Source: Sulfuriferula sp. (GTDB lineage Bacteria; Pseudomonadota; Gammaproteobacteria; Burkholderiales; Sulfuriferulaceae). Taken from it: DNA of 64,000 nucleotides. The notes beneath the pieces are model-generated. The model did not search any database. It had not been told where the DNA came from and worked only from the letters and a program-made list of their open reading frames with translations. The position numbers and the translations under genes were made by a program. Positions 1-13,000 of the stretch are shown here, piece by piece; within the stretch, counting starts at the first letter, position 1; each line of letters begins with the position of its first letter. Location of the stretch: the NCBI GenBank assembly GCA_031291235.1, contig JARLJL010000012.1:62001-126000 (forward strand). Direction: 5' to 3'.

Positions 1-1
1 T

Positions 2-2830
2 TGGACTCTAAAGAAGTATGTATCCATACCCGCCAGTGGCTTCGAAGGCGCCAGCTTTACCAATGGCTCGCAAATAGTCATTTCGTATACAGGTACGAAT
101 CCGTTAACTGTACCGGATTTAGTGGCTGATCTTGCGTTAGGCACTGGTTTTGGTTCAACGCAACTTGATCAAGCGGCAGATTTCTATTTACAAACGGTTG
201 CTGCCAATCCAGGCGTGCCGGTTACCTTCACAGGGCATAGCTTGGGTGGCGGGCTGGCATCATTGATGGCGGTGTTCTTTAATCAACAAGCAGTCACCTT
301 TGACCAGGCGCCATTTGCAGCTTCTGCAAGCGTAGCTATTGCAAATCAGCTTATCGACTATTTAAGCGATCCGGCCAGAGGTTACAATACTCCAGCGTTA
401 ATCGACGCCGAAACTCAGCTTGTTGATAAATTAGACTATTTTGTCGCGTCGTTGGATGCGGGCAACCCGCTAAATACTAGTCACATTACCGACTTTAATC
501 TACAGGGCGAATTACTTTCAACTGCACCATTTACTATAGCTGACAGGCTCGGCACTCAGACTGTCGTAACGCTAGGCCCAAATAATGTATCCGCATCGAA
601 TTTACATTCCCAAGGATTACTCGAAGCTTGCTTACTGAGCGAACAGGCTAACTCGCAACAATCGCTCGACGGCGTGACATTCAAGCTCACCGATTTGTTG
701 GGAATGATCTTTAATAGCCAGTTATATTTTAACGATCCCGGCAATATAAAACCTGATGCACCAAAAAATTTCATTGAACTGCTCGACCAGCATCAGGAGG
801 GTATCGGCGGCAGCACATTAAATAATGTGACAGAACCTGTCATCCAATCTGACAAAATGATTACTCGCTTCACCGCCGATTTGTGGGCCATTGCCCAGGA
901 TGGCGGCCTGACCATGAGCGACAAGTATCTCACCGATGCGCTGATCGCTTTCGACATGCAGAAGTATTATTACGAGCAGGCTGGTGCAGCGGGTGCTGGA
1001 GCAACGCTCTTCACTGTGGGTAACGGCTATATCCAGTTCGATACCGCGGATATTCTTTCGCAGAATGCGCCAGTTGCCAACTCCCCGCAAACCTATTCGG
1101 CAGTTCCTATCACTCAGGACAAGGGCTACAACCAGTATTTCAAATATTACCTTTGGGATGGCAGCTTGCAGGCAGGTGGGTTGAGATCTAGCGAAATCGG
1201 ACTCATCCAGAGTCTGTTACCCACCCTGAGTGACTGGTACATTCAGGCGAGTGTTGCCAGTATGTATGTAACCGATACCAGTACACTAAACGCCTTCATG
1301 CTGGGCGGTAGCGGAAACAATGATCTGGTGGGTGGTGCAGGCAATGACGTACTGGTAGGTGGGTCGTCAGGTGACGACACGCTGGATGGCGGTACAGGTA
1401 ATAATGTGTTGATGGCAAGCACCGGCAATGACGTGCTCATCACCGGGCAAGGTAATGATACCCTGTATGGCGGTAGCGGCAACGATACATTCGATTTCAT
1501 TACATCTATAGATGGCACTGCCACAGCGACCATCGTTGATACTTATGGTCAAGGGAAGGTAGAAGTGAACGACACGCAATTGATTAGCGTAAACACACTT
1601 CTGACAACCAACGATACAGGAAGCACCTGGAGCGACGATAATGGCGATCAATACCAGTACGTTGTGTCTCCTACCGACGCCAGCACTGGTACGTTGACTA
1701 TCACTCAAGGCTTGCTGGGCGACAATGGCAACCAGATCGTCATCGACAATTTCGACATGAATGCAGCGCAAAATGGCGGTTACCTTGGTATTCAGTTTGG
1801 CAGGCAAGTTGCTGTTGAAGCAGATGCTTCGGCTGCCAGTCCTTTCGCTGCCGGTGTCCCCGCCAATCAGGCAACGATCGTAGCCAACGGCAACACCAAA
1901 ACCTTTACTATCTACGCCTCATCGGTCAGCAATAGCGATCAGATCGTACAACTGGCATTAAGCGGGGGCACAGGCACCTATGCCATTTCCACCGGCGCGA
2001 CTCTGTTGCCGTTTAGCGGCTTGCTTAACTTTGTTATTCCCGCAGGTCAGGATCAGGTTAGTTTCACCCTGGTTGATCTTGGTAATAGCAAAGGGCCAGA
2101 CACAGCCCAATTGATTGCAAGCCTGGTTGATGCCGATGGCAATGCAGTTAACAGCAACAACTTGACCATTACCTTTGATAAACCCTCGGCAGGGGCAGGC
2201 ACCACCGTCACGCCAGATCGCATCATCAATGGTGACTTGCTCCCGATTAATTTTGGTACGCCCACGAACCCGAGTTATGCGCTTGATGATCTGGGCAATA
2301 TTTTTACCAGTGGTGCGGCTCCCGGCTTTAACGACACACTTTCCGGCAGTTCGGGTAATGATTTGATTAACACCGGGAGTGGAGACAATGAACTGGATGC
2401 CACACAAGGCGGTAACGATACCATTGTTGGCGGCAGTGGCAACGATGGGATACATGCTGGGAATGGCAATAACATCATCAGTGGCAATGGTGGGCAGGAT
2501 TATATTTACGCTGGTAATGGCAACAATCAAGTCTATGCTAATCAGCAAACTGATTTGGCTACAGCACTGCAACAAGCCAAAACAATACTTCCTACCGGGA
2601 AAGCGGGCAGTCTGATTTCAGTAGGTGATGGTAATAATACGGTTGTGGGCGGTGCTGGCAATGATGACATTGTCACCGGCGCCGGGAACAATATTGTTGT
2701 GTGCGGCTCAGGGGCCGTCACCGTGCAAGGCGGGATACATCAAGGCGCTGACACTACCGCGGAATCTACAAGTAATGATTACGATATAAGTTATTCCAAT
2801 TATCAGGTTAATTGGAGGATGGCTGCATGA
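2..2830 (+). CDS. RTX protein with lipase-like domain, 5' end outside window
   Basis: The frame is open from base 2, so the gene starts before the window; 942 residues are visible. The visible N-terminus looks like the C-terminal half of a class 3 lipase fold: the nucleophile-elbow motif GHSLGG has its Ser at about visible residue 80. Two clusters of glycine- and aspartate-rich nonapeptides of the GGxGxDxLx type lie at about 1300-1500 and 2340-2710. These are the calcium-binding RTX repeats typical of type I secretion substrates. Residues encoded at about 1690-2790 resemble the same segment of the larger RTX gene downstream, with near-identity at 1880-2182. The stop codon overlaps the next start (ATGA). 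The HlyD and TolC genes of the same operon suggest export across both membranes. Lipase activity is inferred from the fold motif only; the substrate is unknown. Confidence 0.85.
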   Translation, partial: WTLKKYVSIPASGFEGASFTNGSQIVISYTGTNPLTVPDLVADLALGTGFGSTQLDQAADFYLQTVAANPGVPVTFTGHSLGGGLASLMAVFFNQQAVTFDQAPFAASASVAIANQLIDYLSDPARGYNTPALIDAETQLVDKLDYFVASLDAGNPLNTSHITDFNLQGELLSTAPFTIADRLGTQTVVTLGPNNVSASNLHSQGLLEACLLSEQANSQQSLDGVTFKLTDLLGMIFNSQLYFNDPGNIKPDAPKNFIELLDQHQEGIGGSTLNNVTEPVIQSDKMITRFTADLWAIAQDGGLTMSDKYLTDALIAFDMQKYYYEQAGAAGAGATLFTVGNGYIQFDTADILSQNAPVANSPQTYSAVPITQDKGYNQYFKYYLWDGSLQAGGLRSSEIGLIQSLLPTLSDWYIQASVASMYVTDTSTLNAFMLGGSGNNDLVGGAGNDVLVGGSSGDDTLDGGTGNNVLMASTGNDVLITGQGNDTLYGGSGNDTFDFITSIDGTATATIVDTYGQGKVEVNDTQLISVNTLLTTNDTGSTWSDDNGDQYQYVVSPTDASTGTLTITQGLLGDNGNQIVIDNFDMNAAQNGGYLGIQFGRQVAVEADASAASPFAAGVPANQATIVANGNTKTFTIYASSVSNSDQIVQLALSGGTGTYAISTGATLLPFSGLLNFVIPAGQDQVSFTLVDLGNSKGPDTAQLIASLVDADGNAVNSNNLTITFDKPSAGAGTTVTPDRIINGDLLPINFGTPTNPSYALDDLGNIFTSGAAPGFNDTLSGSSGNDLINTGSGDNELDATQGGNDTIVGGSGNDGIHAGNGNNIISGNGGQDYIYAGNGNNQVYANQQTDLATALQQAKTILPTGKAGSLISVGDGNNTVVGGAGNDDIVTGAGNNIVVCGSGAVTVQGGIHQGADTTAESTSNDYDISYSNYQVNWRMAA
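1880..2182 (+). repeat. Near-identical block shared by the two RTX genes (copy 1)
   Basis: This stretch aligns without gaps to 5578-5880 (offset 3698). By eye there are only about a dozen mismatches over 300 bases, while the flanking sequence of the two genes is clearly more diverged. It encodes a beta-rich non-RTX segment that includes NGNTKTFTIYASS and TAQL. The pattern suggests recent duplication or gene conversion. Confidence 0.85.
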
Positions 2831-3969
2831 AAAGTAAAACAAGTATATTTTTTATGTCTTCATACACCATAAAAGTATTAATCACTATTCTTGCCCTGCA
2901 AGCGCCGACAATTGGACATGCTGATACGGGGACCGGCTGGTTGAAAACGTTATTTGAGTCGAAAGGTAAAAGCATGAAAGACGTTGCAGTCAAGGTCGCT
3001 GAATTAGATGAAGATGAAAAAATTAATATTTGGGGATTGGACTTCAGCCCGGATGGGAGATATCTGGCGGCAGTTCCACATACAGTATCAATGTCTTCTA
3101 AAAAGCTTGAGGTGCAGATATGGGATTGGCAGAATAAACGCATTGTGCACAGATTGGAATTAGCATCTGGAGCAAACATTGGTCAAACCACTGAGTCGAT
3201 ACGCTATAGCCCGGATGGACAATTATTAGCTGTATGCCATGGCCGGCCAGGCGGTAGTTCAGATGGTAACGTCATCATTCGAATTTGGAATACCAAAACC
3301 TGGGCGGTGGCTCATGACATTACCGATACTAATTATGGTAGTTGCAGTGCTATAAGTTTTACCGCTGATGGGAAATTATTGGTAGGTGTCTTATTCCGGC
3401 TTGGTGTTCACCCTGGCGACAATCTGGTCATTTATGACACGACCACATGGCAATCTGTATGGGGGTTGCGCACTGTGCCTTATTATCCGAATGCGCTGGC
3501 CATCAGTCCTGATGGGAAATTGGCCGTAATTGGTGGGGGTGCATATGACAATGAGGGCAAGTTGTCGCAACAAATCAGTATTGTTGACCTAACCCAACAC
3601 GACATTGTACGCACTATTTCAAACCCAACAGGCACTAATCAAATTGCATGGAGTCCAGATGGCAAGTATTTCACAATCAGTAGTGGTGGCGGAATAGAAG
3701 TGTTTGATGTTGGCTTGGGCAAGCCAGTTATTAGTGAATCGCTAAATACTGGGGACACATCTGTACGCTATACCCCAGATGGAAAATATTTAATTGATGC
3801 CGCCTTGGGCGGTTTAACGGGCAATCTAGGCATCCGAATCTGGGACAGCCAACACCGCGAATTATTACAGGAAATAGCTGGAAATTATAAAGGACTTGCT
3901 ATTTCACGAGACGGCAACTACCTTGCAGCGGGTGGTTATAAGCCAGTTGTGATTTGGAAATTGAAATAA
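2827..3969 (+). CDS. Secreted WD40/YVTN-type beta-propeller protein
   Basis: The protein has 380 residues. The ATG at 2827 is chosen over an in-frame TTG at 2812 because GGAGG at 2814-2818 is correctly spaced for it and because a normal Sec signal peptide then starts at residue 1 (lysine-rich start, hydrophobic core, cleavage expected near GHA-DT). The mature part has at least six blade-like repeats with SPDGRYLA, SPDGQLLA, SPDGKLAV, SPDGKYF and TPDGKYLI motifs, each followed by a strand ending in IWD or IWN, as in WD40/PD40 propellers. No catalytic residues are apparent. It overlaps the upstream RTX gene by 4 bases and lies 33 bases before the large RTX gene, so it is probably cotranscribed with the secretion system. 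A binding or scaffold role in the periplasm or at the surface is inference. Confidence 0.85.
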   Translation: MKSKTSIFFMSSYTIKVLITILALQAPTIGHADTGTGWLKTLFESKGKSMKDVAVKVAELDEDEKINIWGLDFSPDGRYLAAVPHTVSMSSKKLEVQIWDWQNKRIVHRLELASGANIGQTTESIRYSPDGQLLAVCHGRPGGSSDGNVIIRIWNTKTWAVAHDITDTNYGSCSAISFTADGKLLVGVLFRLGVHPGDNLVIYDTTTWQSVWGLRTVPYYPNALAISPDGKLAVIGGGAYDNEGKLSQQISIVDLTQHDIVRTISNPTGTNQIAWSPDGKYFTISSGGGIEVFDVGLGKPVISESLNTGDTSVRYTPDGKYLIDAALGGLTGNLGIRIWDSQHRELLQEIAGNYKGLAISRDGNYLAAGGYKPVVIWKLK

Positions 3970-4002
3970 AAATCAACGGAAGATAATTGAGAGGGAATGG
4001 CG

Positions 4003-7000
4003 ATGGCAACAATACTGGAATTGGCAGAATTAAGTAATTTTGTTTATGGCGGAGCCTCTGCCACAGCGGCTGCGGCTATATTGGGCGGGGTCGCGGCAAA
4101 TGCCACAGAGGCATCAGCTACAGGTGCTCAATGGACGCTATTAACGACATCGCAAGATCCCTCCAACGCCCCGTTGGCGGAGGCTTCGCAGGTTGCTGGA
4201 TATTATGGTGCTGCCTATATAAACAACAGAACGGGCGAAATCGTCATCGCCAATCGAGGGACGCGACCGACAGCGCTTGCTGATTTATTTAGTGATATTG
4301 AGCTTGCGACAGGCGTGGAGTCGAAAGCACAAGATGCGGCTGCGGCTTTTGCGCTCTCAATTGCGAATAATCAACTTTATAGCGGAAAATCAATCATTGA
4401 AACAGGCCACTCATTGGGTGGCAACGAAGCGCAAGCAGCTGTGGTTGCACTTACTACCAATGGGACGACTGTATCAGCCGTAACCTTCAACTCGCCTGGC
4501 ATAGGCGGTTACCCTGTCCCTGCGGGTGTGAGTTACACAGTACAGAATTTCTACGATCAGGGCGACGCTATCCACCTTGCGGGTGGAACGCAGCTAGGCA
4601 GCCCGCCTATCATGTTACCCGCCGGGCCGAACACATCAGCATTGGCGTTGGGAATGCCTGTAGCCGTTGCAGCCGGGCCTCTGGGTATGGCCGCCCTGCT
4701 GGGCGATGCACTCTGGGATGTTGTCGGCCCGGCGCATTCAATCAATACCATTATTGCGTACTTGCAGGGTAATGCACTGGGTGCGATAGATTGGACTGCT
4801 ACGGGACCCTCCTCATCATTGCCGACTACTACTTCAGGAAATGATACCGGGCCGACCATGTCGGTAAATAATATGGGTGCGCTCGTACTAACTTATGCGA
4901 GCGGAGATTCCGTCATCCTGAACGAGTCTGCTGATAAGAAGAATATTCTTGCCACATTTAGTGGCTCCAGCTCCCCAATAGTGCAGCAGCTGGCTGCCAT
5001 GGGGACGGTGACGATACCATTGGCCGAGTTAAATCAGAGCATGGCCAGCCTGACAACTGTTGCAACCATAAACGAAACGATTTCCAGGAATGCCGACAAT
5101 ACATTTGGCGTGATTTTTCAAAACACAGGGGTATCCAATTCCGGGGATCAATTTAAAGTAAGCGTGGCAGCAAACGCGGATTCTGCTTTTGATTATGTGG
5201 TCCCAACCAACGGGCAAGCTGTCTTGGAAACGATCAACAATGGAAATAGCATTTCAGGCACAGTTGCCATTATTTCAGATACGGGGACGACACAGCTTAC
5301 AGGCGGCACCATGGTTGCAGGTAGCGACAACACATGGGTCGACAGCAACGGCGATCAATATGTATTTGATCCCACTGTTGGCACGTTGACCATTACTCAA
5401 GGCCTGCTGGGTGACAATGGCAACCAGATTGTCATTGACAACTTTGACATGAGCGCTGCACAGACTAATGTCGATGGTTATCTAGGCATTAAATTTGAAG
5501 AACAAGTCGGAATTCAGGCAAATGCCTTGGCTGCCAACCCTTTCGTTGCCGGTGTCCCCGCCGATCAAACAACAGACGTAGCCAACGGCAACACCAAAAC
5601 CTTTACTATCTACGCCTCATCGGCCAGCAGTAACGATCAGATCGTACAACTGGCATTAAGTGGTGGCACAGGCACCTATGCCATTTCCACCGGCGCGACT
5701 CTGTTGCCGTTTAGCGGCTCACTTAACTTTGTTATCCCCGCAGGTCAGGATCAGGTTAGTTTCACCCTGGTTGATCTTGGTAATAGCAAAGGGCCAGACA
5801 CAGCCCAACTGACTGCTAGCCTGGTTGATGCCGATGGCAATGCAGTTAACAGCAACAACTTGACCATTACCTTTGATAATCCATCTGCTGGGGCAGGTAC
5901 CGCCGTCACGCCCGATGCCACCATCAATGGCGACCTGATCCCGGTGAATTTCGGGACAACCGACAACCCGCAATACAAGGTTGATAACCTCGGCAACATC
6001 ATTACCAACGGATCGGCTCCCGGCTTTAACGACACGCTGTTTGGCAGTTCGGGTAATGACCTGATTAACACCGGGGGTGGTAACAATTATGTGGGTGCGC
6101 TTCAAGGTGGTAACGATACCATCGTAGGTGGTAGTGGCAATGACACAATTTTTGCCGGAAATGGTAATAATATTATTAGTGGCAATGGTGGGCAGGACAA
6201 TATCGTCGCGGGTTCCGGTAACAATCAGATATACGCAAACCAGCAAACCGACTTGGCAACCGCGTTAAATCAGGCTAAAACAGCTACCCCTACCGGGGTG
6301 ACAGGTGGTAGTTCCATATACGTAAACGACGGCAATAATACAATTATTGGCGGCAACGGCAACGATGATATTACCATGGGGGCAGGTAATAATGTAGTCG
6401 TGTGCGGACCGGGATCCGTATCCGTTTTGGGCGGAGTGGATACGACTGTCCCGAATAATGTGACATCTACTACTGTTAATGAGTATGGTCTTGCATACAC
6501 AAATGATGCGTCGGTTACTGAAGCCAGCGCTCCGTTCGACGCACCTGCAAACTACAACGGTAGTACCTTTAACGGGGTGCCAGTCGGGCTAGGCAACGAC
6601 ACGATATTTGGCGGGACGGGGAACAGTGTCTACTGGTTATCAAACGGCAACAATTATCTGGATGCAGGCGGTGGTAACGATTACATCCAGGCCGGGGTTG
6701 GTAATAACACCATATTTGGCGGTATAGGTAATGACACCATCCATGGCGGTGGCGGCAATAACTATATTGATCTTGAATCCGGTAATGACTCGGTTGCCGC
6801 CGAAGGCGGCAATACCACCATTATCGGAGGTTCAGGTAATGACACTATTTACTCTGGGGATAGCGGCTCAGGCTTTGCTACCTCAGAGACTTCGGCAAAC
6901 AACTACATTTATGGCGGCTCTGGCAATTCGGCTATTTATGGTTCCGGCGGTAATGACACCCTGCTTGGTGGTACGGGTAACACTTCAATATATGGCGGTA

Positions 7001-10000
7001 ACGGTAACGAATACATTGTGGGAGGAAGCGGCAACGTTTCCATAGTCGGGGGTAACGGTACCGATACTATTTACGCCGGGGGTAACGGCAACGATACCAT
7101 CTATGCCGGCGATGGCAATGCCACTGTTTATGGCGGCGATGGTACAGATATTATTGTTGGTGGCGCAGGCATGGATAACATCCAGGCAGGGGATGGAGGT
7201 ACTGCCGATGCGGCAACGCAATTATACGCAGGCTCCGGCACCAGTACGCTGTATGGCGGTGCAGGTGTTGATCAGCTGATTGGCGGCACTGGTACCGATA
7301 CGCTGGTGGCTGGTACCGGTACCAGCACCCTGCAAGGCGGCACCGGAACTGAAGTCATGTACAGCAGCATCGGCAATGCGACCCTCATTGCCGGTACCGG
7401 CAGCGATACCCTGTACGGGGGCGGTGGTACCGATTGGTTGCAAGGGAATAGCGGCGATGCTCTGTTTGTGGCCGGCTCTGGTATCGAGACCATCTATGGC
7501 GGGACGGGAAACAACACCTATCAATTCAATGACGGCTTTGGCAATGTTGCGCTCCTGAATGCGACCGGCGCCGATACCTTTCAGTTTGGTTCGGGAATCA
7601 GCCTTGCCGATTTGACGATTACAGCCACAATTGATGCATATGGCAATAACGCATTGGAAATCGACACGGCAGATGGCAGTACTGTGGTGATCGATGGCGG
7701 TCTATCTAGCGCTATCAGCCAGTTTGCATTTGCTGACGGCACTTTGCTGACCCGTGATCAGTTGCTGACGCAAGCGAGTTCGACCTCGACAGAAGTCGCG
7801 GGAACGAATGGTAACTTGGTTTTTAGTGCAAATAGCGGTGACTTTTTGACGGGAGGAACCGGCAGCGACACGATCTACGGTTATGGTGCTGGCCAATCCT
7901 TAACTGCAGGTACGGGTGATCAGCATATTTATGGCACGGGTGCAGACCAACTCATTACCGGGGGGGCCGGCAACGATACTTTGATCGGGTTAGGGGCCGA
8001 CGATACGCTGGTTGCCGGTAGCGGATGGGCTACCCTGATAGGCGGTACAGGTAACGAGACATTCGTGATCAACAATGTTTCCGATATCATCCAGGCGCAA
8101 TCAACCGGGACGAATGTCAATACGGTAATGTCTTCGGTTAATTATGCAGCCGGCGCCAATATACAGAACATTACCCTGACAGGAGATGAGAGTCTGGTGG
8201 CGATGGGCAACACGCTCAACAATGTCATGACCGCAAATAACGGTAATGACACGCTGATTGCCGGGTCAGGTAATGACACCCTCATCGGCGGTAGCGGACA
8301 AAATACCTATGAAGTTGATCCGGGATTTGGCAACGTCGTCATCCAACCGGGATCGGTCGGTGATACGCTGTTATTCGGCACCGGTATCACATTAACGGAT
8401 CTGAGTGTGACGGGAACCATAAACGACGCTGGACAAGCGGTTTTGGTAATCGATGTGGCTACAGGCGGCAGTGTCAGCATTGTCGGCGGATTGGCTGACG
8501 CGCTGGACAACTTCAGTATCGACGGCACGACATATAGCCTCCAGCAATTAATGCAAATGGTTAATATCGTTCCTGTCGTCTCAATTGGGGCTGCCGGCGA
8601 TCTGATTCTGAGCGCAACGGCTGGCGACACCCTGACCGGGACGGGCGGAAACGACACGATTGAGGCGCTTGGCGCCAATACCTCCCTGATTGGCGGGGGA
8701 GGTGACACGACCTTTATCGTTAACGATATGACTCAGGTTGTCTCGGAAACAAACAGTAACGTGAATGATACGATTCTGACTTCCGTCAGTTATGTGCTTC
8801 CGGCCAACGTGCAAGCCTTGACGGGTACCGGCAACACCAGTCTGACATTGACAGGTAACGATCTGAATGATGTTATCACTGCCAATCTGGGCAGCGATAC
8901 CCTGATTGCCGGGTCGGGATTGGCAACCCTAGTTGGGGGGATGGGTGGCGATACATTTATCGTCAATAACGGCGCAGACGTGATTCTGGCTTCTGCCAAT
9001 ACATACAATATTGTTCAGTCCTCAGTCAGCTATGTGATGCCGGAGAATGTGCAATCCATGTTGTTGACCGGGCGTGATGATCTGACTGCGACAGGCAATG
9101 ACCAAAATAATACCATTCAGGCCAATAGCGGCAATGACACCCTGATCGCAGGCGCCGGCCTCGTGACGCTGATAGGCGGTACAGGTAATGACACCTTCAT
9201 CGTCAACAATACAGCCGATGTAGTGCAAGCCCAAGTGAGTGGGGTAAGCAATACGATATTGACTTCAGTAAGCTATGTGGCACCCGACAACGTGCAGAAT
9301 CTGACGGGTACGGGTAATGCCGATATCAGGCTGAATGGCGATAGCCAGAGCAATATGGTTGTTACTGCAAACACCGGCAATGACACCTTACGGGGAGGCA
9401 GTGGAAGTGGCACACTCGTCGGCGGTTCCGGTCTGGATACTTTTGTACTGGCAGCAGTCGGGAATTACACCGCCATCAAGATGGATGCCAGTGATGCAAT
9501 AGTGCAACTTGATCCGGGGTTCGATTTTACTGACGTTACGGCAGTGCAGTCGGGTAATGATTTGTTGTTGCAGATTGGTGGGGGATCAAGCAGCCTGCTG
9601 TTGCAGAATTATTTTCTGGATCCGCAGAACTGGACGATTCAGGATAATGCAGGTAACACCACCACAGCTCAAGCACTGTTGGATGCAACAGCACAGGAAT
9701 CGGCAAATACGCTAACCACGCTGGAGAACCAGTTCCTTATCCGGGCCAAGGCGGGGTATATTCAGCAACTGGTCGGGCAAGGCTATACGCAACTAGCCGA
9801 TGGCAGTTGGTCTGCTACCTCCATGTATGGGTCTGTCGGTGCTCAATACGAAATCAACAACAGTAATACTTCCTGGGGGGATTTCAATCCCACCACTGGC
9901 ATGATCAGTTACTCAACACCTGTCACACAGCAGACCAAATCCTGGTCATCAAATTTTCTGGAATATATTGAGTCTGCTGCAACAATTCAGCAGATGACGA

Positions 10001-13000
10001 CCGATGCAACCGGCTCGACGATTTACGCTAATACAGGCAGTTATTCATCAACATACGCTGCAGTGTGGTTCAGCGTTAACTGGAATCAGTCTTTAGGTTC
10101 GCCTAGCTACAAATATTCATATGGCACATCACCTATGGTTCCTGATGTGCCTGTGTCTGGCGTTGCCACTTCGTCCTCGGGTTATGTTTCTACCGATAAT
10201 GGTAACTACTATTGGGAAGATCAGTGGGGTACAAACAGTTACTATAACGTGAGCGGTACGATCAGCGGTGGCATGCTTTTCAGCCCGGGGAATCTTACGA
10301 CCACAGGCGCTTTTGCTCAGTTGATTGCGGCTGGTTTATACCAAAACCAGACTACCGATGTAGTCCAGCAAATCAACGTCGAGGCAGGTGATCACACCGT
10401 CTATGCATCGAGTGCTACGCTGGTGAACTCCGGTAGCGGCAACAACACTATTTATGGTGCAGGCTTTGTCGATGCGGGTACCGGCAACGATGTGATTTAC
10501 GATTATAACAATACAGGTACTGTCTATTGCGAAAGCGGTAACGATACTATTTATGACGCTGCTTCGGTATATGGCGGTTCGGGTAACGACACTATATACG
10601 GTGCGCAATCTGTCTATGGTGGCACAGGTAATGAACTGATCGTTAATGCGACGACAGTGGTGGCCGGTAGCGGCAATGACACGATTATCGGATCGGGACC
10701 CGGCAACATTACCATCAATGCCGACATATCCGGGATGGATCTGATCGGAAATGTGGAGAATCAGGATTTTGCGTTTTTAAACGCTTATTATCAGGCACAG
10801 GGTATTAGCGATGGATTGGAGCGCTATCAATATGGTGGTTTGTATCTAACAAATTACTCATCTCTCCCTAGTGTCTACAATACTGCCGAAGTTGCATTGG
10901 ATATGCTTAATAGCTATGGCGCGGATGTGACGTTGCAACAGGCGCTTGATAATGGTTGGCTGAATTATATCAATCCGTTATCCAGTATCGTCATGTTGAA
11001 AGATGGGGCCATTCAGCCTGCAGATTATTATTCAGCCGGACAAGTACCCATTACGGCCACTTTTGCCGCCAATGATTTTACTGCATTGGCGCCTTATTTC
11101 GGTAATAGCAGTCTGCCTGCGGAGACGGTGACGTTCGGTGCCGGGATTAGTCTGTCCAGTCTCCAGTTTACCTGGGGACAGGTGACTACCGCTTTGAGTG
11201 GCGTAACGACCGATCCGCAACAAACTTATACGACACTGGATATGACCTGGGGTGCAAATCAGGGTATCGAGGTTGTTATGCCGCATATGTACGATCCGAT
11301 CGGCTCGGGTGTGCAAGAGTTCGTCTTTGCCGACGGCACCACGATGAGCATGGCTGACATGATTGCCTTGGCTCCATCAGCCCCGAGTTTTGATCCGGAA
11401 ATCTTCAATTTCAAGCAGGGCATGGGGCAGCAAATACTCCCCTCCTATGCACAGCAGATCGCATTCGCAACGGGAATCGATTTCTCCGCTTTGACTTTAA
11501 CCCTGAATGGATCGGACATTATTCTTGGAAATCGAGGTGGGACGGATACGTTAACTATTCCTGACGGTGTGAGCAATCCCGCTGTGATGCCTAATCTGCA
11601 GTTCACTTTTGCTGATAGCAGCACAATGGTTTATTCAAATGATGGTTTGGGTGACGTTACATTATTTCATTACGATCTCCAGGGCAACTTCCTTGGCGAT
11701 TCATGGATATATGCTGATGGTCGTTACGGTAGCGATGCGTATAATTCCGACGGTTCTATTAGTCACTCTCAGACGAATGCGGATGGTTCAGGTAGTGGCA
11801 GTACAACTAATGCTGATGGCAGTTATAGTAATTACACCCTTGATACTCAAGGTAATCTGACGGTAAACAACTATTCCAGCAGCAGTATATTGTTAAGTAG
11901 TGCATGGTCAAATACTGATGGTAGTTATACTGACACCATCTATAATGCAGATGGCTCAGGTAGCTATACCTGGGGATATGCCGATGGCAGTCACGGAAGC
12001 GAAATTTATAACGCAGACGGCTCCGGCAGCGACACCTGGACAGGTGCTGACGGCAGTTATGGCAGCGATACCTATAATGCCGATGGTTCCAGTACTAGTA
12101 CGACGTATAACCCTGATGGCAGTTATAGCAACATTACATATAATGCTGACGGCTCCAACACAGGCACGAACTACAACCCGGATGGCAGCTACACCAACAC
12201 CACGGACAACGGCCTGGGCCTCACCTCAGCATACAATTATGCGGCAGACGGCACGCTCACGAACTACAGCTGGAGCAGCAACGACGGACAGGGCTTAACC
12301 ATCACCGACACCTATGCCGCCGACGGCACCTTGCAGACGGATCATCAGGTCAGCAACGACGGCAATGGCAATACCAACGACACACTCACCCAGGCAGACG
12401 GCTCTTACCAGAACAGCTGGACGCATGCCGACGGCAGCTACGGCACAGCCGGTTACATTGCCGCCACCGGCGAAACACTAGGCACCAATCACACCGCCGG
12501 CACCGACTACGTCTACGGCTGGGATCAAACCACTCTGGCCAATGGCAGTATCGAGAACAAGACCAGTGATTTCTACACCGACGGCAGCAGTTATAACGCC
12601 GACACCGTGACCCAGACCGACGGCTCCTATCAGGAAACCTGGCAGAAATCCGACGGCAGCTACGGCACGGCAGGTTACGTTGCCGCCACCGGCGAAACAC
12701 TCGGCACCAACCACACCGCCGGCACCGATTACCTCTACAGCTGGGACACCACCCTCACGGCCAACGGCAGTACCGACACCAAAACCAGTCTGGACTTCAC
12801 CAATGGCTACAACTATTCTACTGAGACCCTCACAGCAACGGACGGCTCGTATCAGCAAGCCTGGACCACCAGCGACGGCACCGCCGGCAGCACCACAGTA
12901 GACGCCAGCGGCACCCAGACCGGCGACAGCTGGCTGCATGCCGACGGCACACAAGGCATCGACGCTGCCGGCAACCAGCTACTGCTGGGCAGCGCCGTTG

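Noticed and set aside
6200-9400. Dense short repeats that could be taken for a repeat array such as CRISPR
   Set aside because: The repeats are in frame, encode GGxGxDxLx nonapeptides and have no constant spacer length.
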